DNA of 6,119 nt from Chromatiales bacterium. Lineage in GTDB: Bacteria > Pseudomonadota > Gammaproteobacteria > Steroidobacterales > GCA-2729495. The stretch spans positions 1 to 6,119 of the forward strand of contig JAUWKW010000093.1 of assembly GCA_030614035.1 (NCBI GenBank), read 5' to 3'. The number at the start of each line of letters is the position of its first letter. The first letter of the stretch is position 1. The position numbers and the translations under genes were made by a program. Positions 4,715 to 6,119 of this stretch are shown piece after piece. Under the pieces are notes generated by a model, which made no database searches, was not told the DNA's origin, and was given only the letters and a program-made list of their open reading frames with translations.

Positions 4715-6119
4715 TGACGAGCTTCCCCGGTACAACAATCACTTTGCGGATTTCTCGGCCATCAATAAATCGTTTCACATTGAGATCCTGCAGCGCCGTA
4801 TCCTTCATTGCTTGTTCACTCACGTCGGCAGCAACCGTCAACCGGGCCCGCAATTTGCCGTTGACCTGGACGACGATTTCAACGGACTCCGCCAACCTGG
4901 CCTGCGGATCGGCGGTTGGCCAGGACTCGTTACAAATGGCACCGGTATTTCCGAGTTCCTGCCACAAAAAGTGACAGATGTGCGGCACGATTGGCGACAG
5001 AATCAGTACCGAACTCTCGATCGCTTCGTGAATCAGGGACCGATCCTGCGCATCCTTGACCTCGTACTTGCCCACGGCATTCATCAACTCCATGACCGCC
5101 GCGATTGCTGTATTGAAAGTATAGCGCCGCCCGATATCGTCGCTGACCTTGGCAATCGTGTCATGCACGAGACGCCGCAGGTCTTTCTGCCGTGCATCCA
5201 GTTGGGTGACATCCAGATTCTGTGGTCCGGCATCTACGTCAGCAATGTGATCGTACACCCGGCGCCAAAGCCTTCGCAGAAACCGATAGGCGCCCTGCAC
5301 ACCTTCGTCCGACCATTCGAGCGTCTGGTCCGGTGGTGCTGCAAACATTACGAATAAACGCACCGTGTCGGCGCCATACTTGGCAATCAAATCTTCAGGG
5401 TCGACGGTGTTGCCCTTGGACTTGGACATCTTGGCCCCGTCTTTCAGCACCATTCCCTGCGTCAGGAGTCGCGTGAATGGTTCATCGCTACTAACCAACC
5501 CTTCGTCACGCATGATCTTATGATAGAACCGCGCATACAAAAGATGCAGGATCGCGTGTTCGATCCCCCCGATGTAAAGATCAACCGGAAGCCAGTAATC
5601 GGCTCGCTGATCGAGCATGGCACTGTGGTTATCAGCAGAGCAGAACCTGGCGTAATACCATGAGGACTCCATGAACGTATCGAAGGTGTCGGTTTCGCGA
5701 GTCCACTTTTCACCGGAGTCCGGATCAGTGATCTCAAAAAATTCCGGCATTTTCTTGATCGGCGAACCCGCGCCGTCGAAGCTGACGTCCTCGGGAAGCA
5801 CCACTGGCAAGTCCGCATCCGGGACACCCATCGGTTCACCCGCCGGAGAATTGATCACAGGTATCGGCGCGCCCCAGTAGCGCTGCCGTGAAACCAGCCA
5901 GTCTCGCAATCGATAGTTCACACGCCGCTCACCGCGCCCCTGCGCCTCTAGATCGGCGGCTATCGCGTCGAATGCCTCCGCCGATGTCAGCCCGTCATAT
6001 TTGCCGGACGACACCAGTACGCCTTTTTCCACGAAGGCACATTCGTCAAGATTGCATTCCTGTTCCGCCGCGGCTGGTGCGATCACCTGCTTGATTGGCA
6101 GGTCGTAAGCCTTCGCGAA
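4701..6119 (-). CDS. leuS: Leucyl-tRNA synthetase, C-terminal part (5' end outside window)
   Basis: The last 472 residues of a class I synthetase that charges tRNA-Leu. The frame runs off the right edge; the GTG at 6086 is an internal codon, because the FAKAYDLPIKQ residues before it are standard LeuRS sequence that follows the CP1 editing domain. Visible blocks are RDWLVSRQRYWGAPIP, the ETDTFDTFMESSWYYARF segment, YIGGIEHAILHLLYARF, KMSKS at 5432-5418, then YGADTVRLFVMFAAPP and EWSDEGVQGAYRFLRR. The helical anticodon-binding region follows, then the small C-terminal tRNA-binding domain with VQVNGKLRA. HIGH and the editing centre lie outside. Unlike E. coli LeuRS, the stretch between LLTQGMVL and KMSKS is only four residues, so the leucine-specific insertion domain is absent. 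First of leuS-lptE-membrane protein. Confidence 0.97.
   Translation of the reverse strand, partial: FAKAYDLPIKQVIAPAAAEQECNLDECAFVEKGVLVSSGKYDGLTSAEAFDAIAADLEAQGRGERRVNYRLRDWLVSRQRYWGAPIPVINSPAGEPMGVPDADLPVVLPEDVSFDGAGSPIKKMPEFFEITDPDSGEKWTRETDTFDTFMESSWYYARFCSADNHSAMLDQRADYWLPVDLYIGGIEHAILHLLYARFYHKIMRDEGLVSSDEPFTRLLTQGMVLKDGAKMSKSKGNTVDPEDLIAKYGADTVRLFVMFAAPPDQTLEWSDEGVQGAYRFLRRLWRRVYDHIADVDAGPQNLDVTQLDARQKDLRRLVHDTIAKVSDDIGRRYTFNTAIAAVMELMNAVGKYEVKDAQDRSLIHEAIESSVLILSPIVPHICHFLWQELGNTGAICNESWPTADPQARLAESVEIVVQVNGKLRARLTVAADVSEQAMKDTALQDLNVKRFIDGREIRKVIVVPGKLVNVVV
4722..4728 (-). promoter_or_regulatory. Ribosome binding site of lptE
   Basis: On the minus strand GGGGAAG lies 7 bases before the ATG at 4714 and inside the last codons of leuS. 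It decides the lptE start in favour of 4714 over the upstream ATG at 4738. Confidence 0.55.

Noticed and set aside
4715..4738. Longer LptE start at 4738
   Set aside because: It would place eight polar residues before the signal peptide, while the ATG at 4714 has a good ribosome site.
4812..5357. 181-codon open frame on the + strand
   Set aside because: It is antisense to the well-conserved C-terminal half of leuS and has no protein features of its own.
6084..6086. GTG as the leuS start
   Set aside because: The frame stays open to the window edge and the residues before it match LeuRS, so this is an internal valine codon.

Overview
The window looks like a core-genome piece of a gammaproteobacterium, possibly an uncultured marine or sediment lineage. 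The evidence is the leuS-lptE pair, a Zur-type Fur regulator followed by a MerC-domain protein, gammaproteobacterial-style SufE and YidD, and moderately high GC. This placement rests on gene content and protein style, not on a marker tree. I see no mobile element, CRISPR array, tRNA or rRNA, and no gene-free stretch longer than about 110 bases.

Layout, left to right. The + strand opens with the C-terminal part of a Zur regulator (2-361, start outside the window). Twelve bases later comes a small MerC-family membrane protein (374-766). A tightly overlapped minus-strand operon converges on it: cysS (2870-1461), sufE (1464-1048) and yidD (1060-809). Its promoter lies in the 111-bp divergent region 2871-2981. 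The other side of that region drives a hisI-like phosphoribosyl-AMP cyclohydrolase (2982-3470, +), whose zinc-site Cys is replaced by Asp. Only 8 bases beyond hisI ends a second minus-strand operon: leuS (3' half, entering at 6119 and ending at 4701), lptE (4714-4217) and an unrecognised six-helix membrane protein (4165-3479).

How the genes relate. The leuS operon pairs leucyl-tRNA charging with the LPS-export lipoprotein LptE, as in many Gammaproteobacteria, but the expected holA is replaced by an unknown membrane protein. The cysS operon joins cysteinyl-tRNA charging, sulfur transfer from cysteine (SufE) and a membrane-insertion factor (YidD) that normally sits next to rpmH-rnpA. Zur and MerC suggest a zinc or metal homeostasis unit.

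The most interesting thread is zinc. A zinc-responsive regulator lies about 2.6 kb from a HisI with an altered zinc site, and the hisI promoter contains a sequence resembling one arm of a Zur operator. I consider this a hypothesis rather than a demonstrated system.
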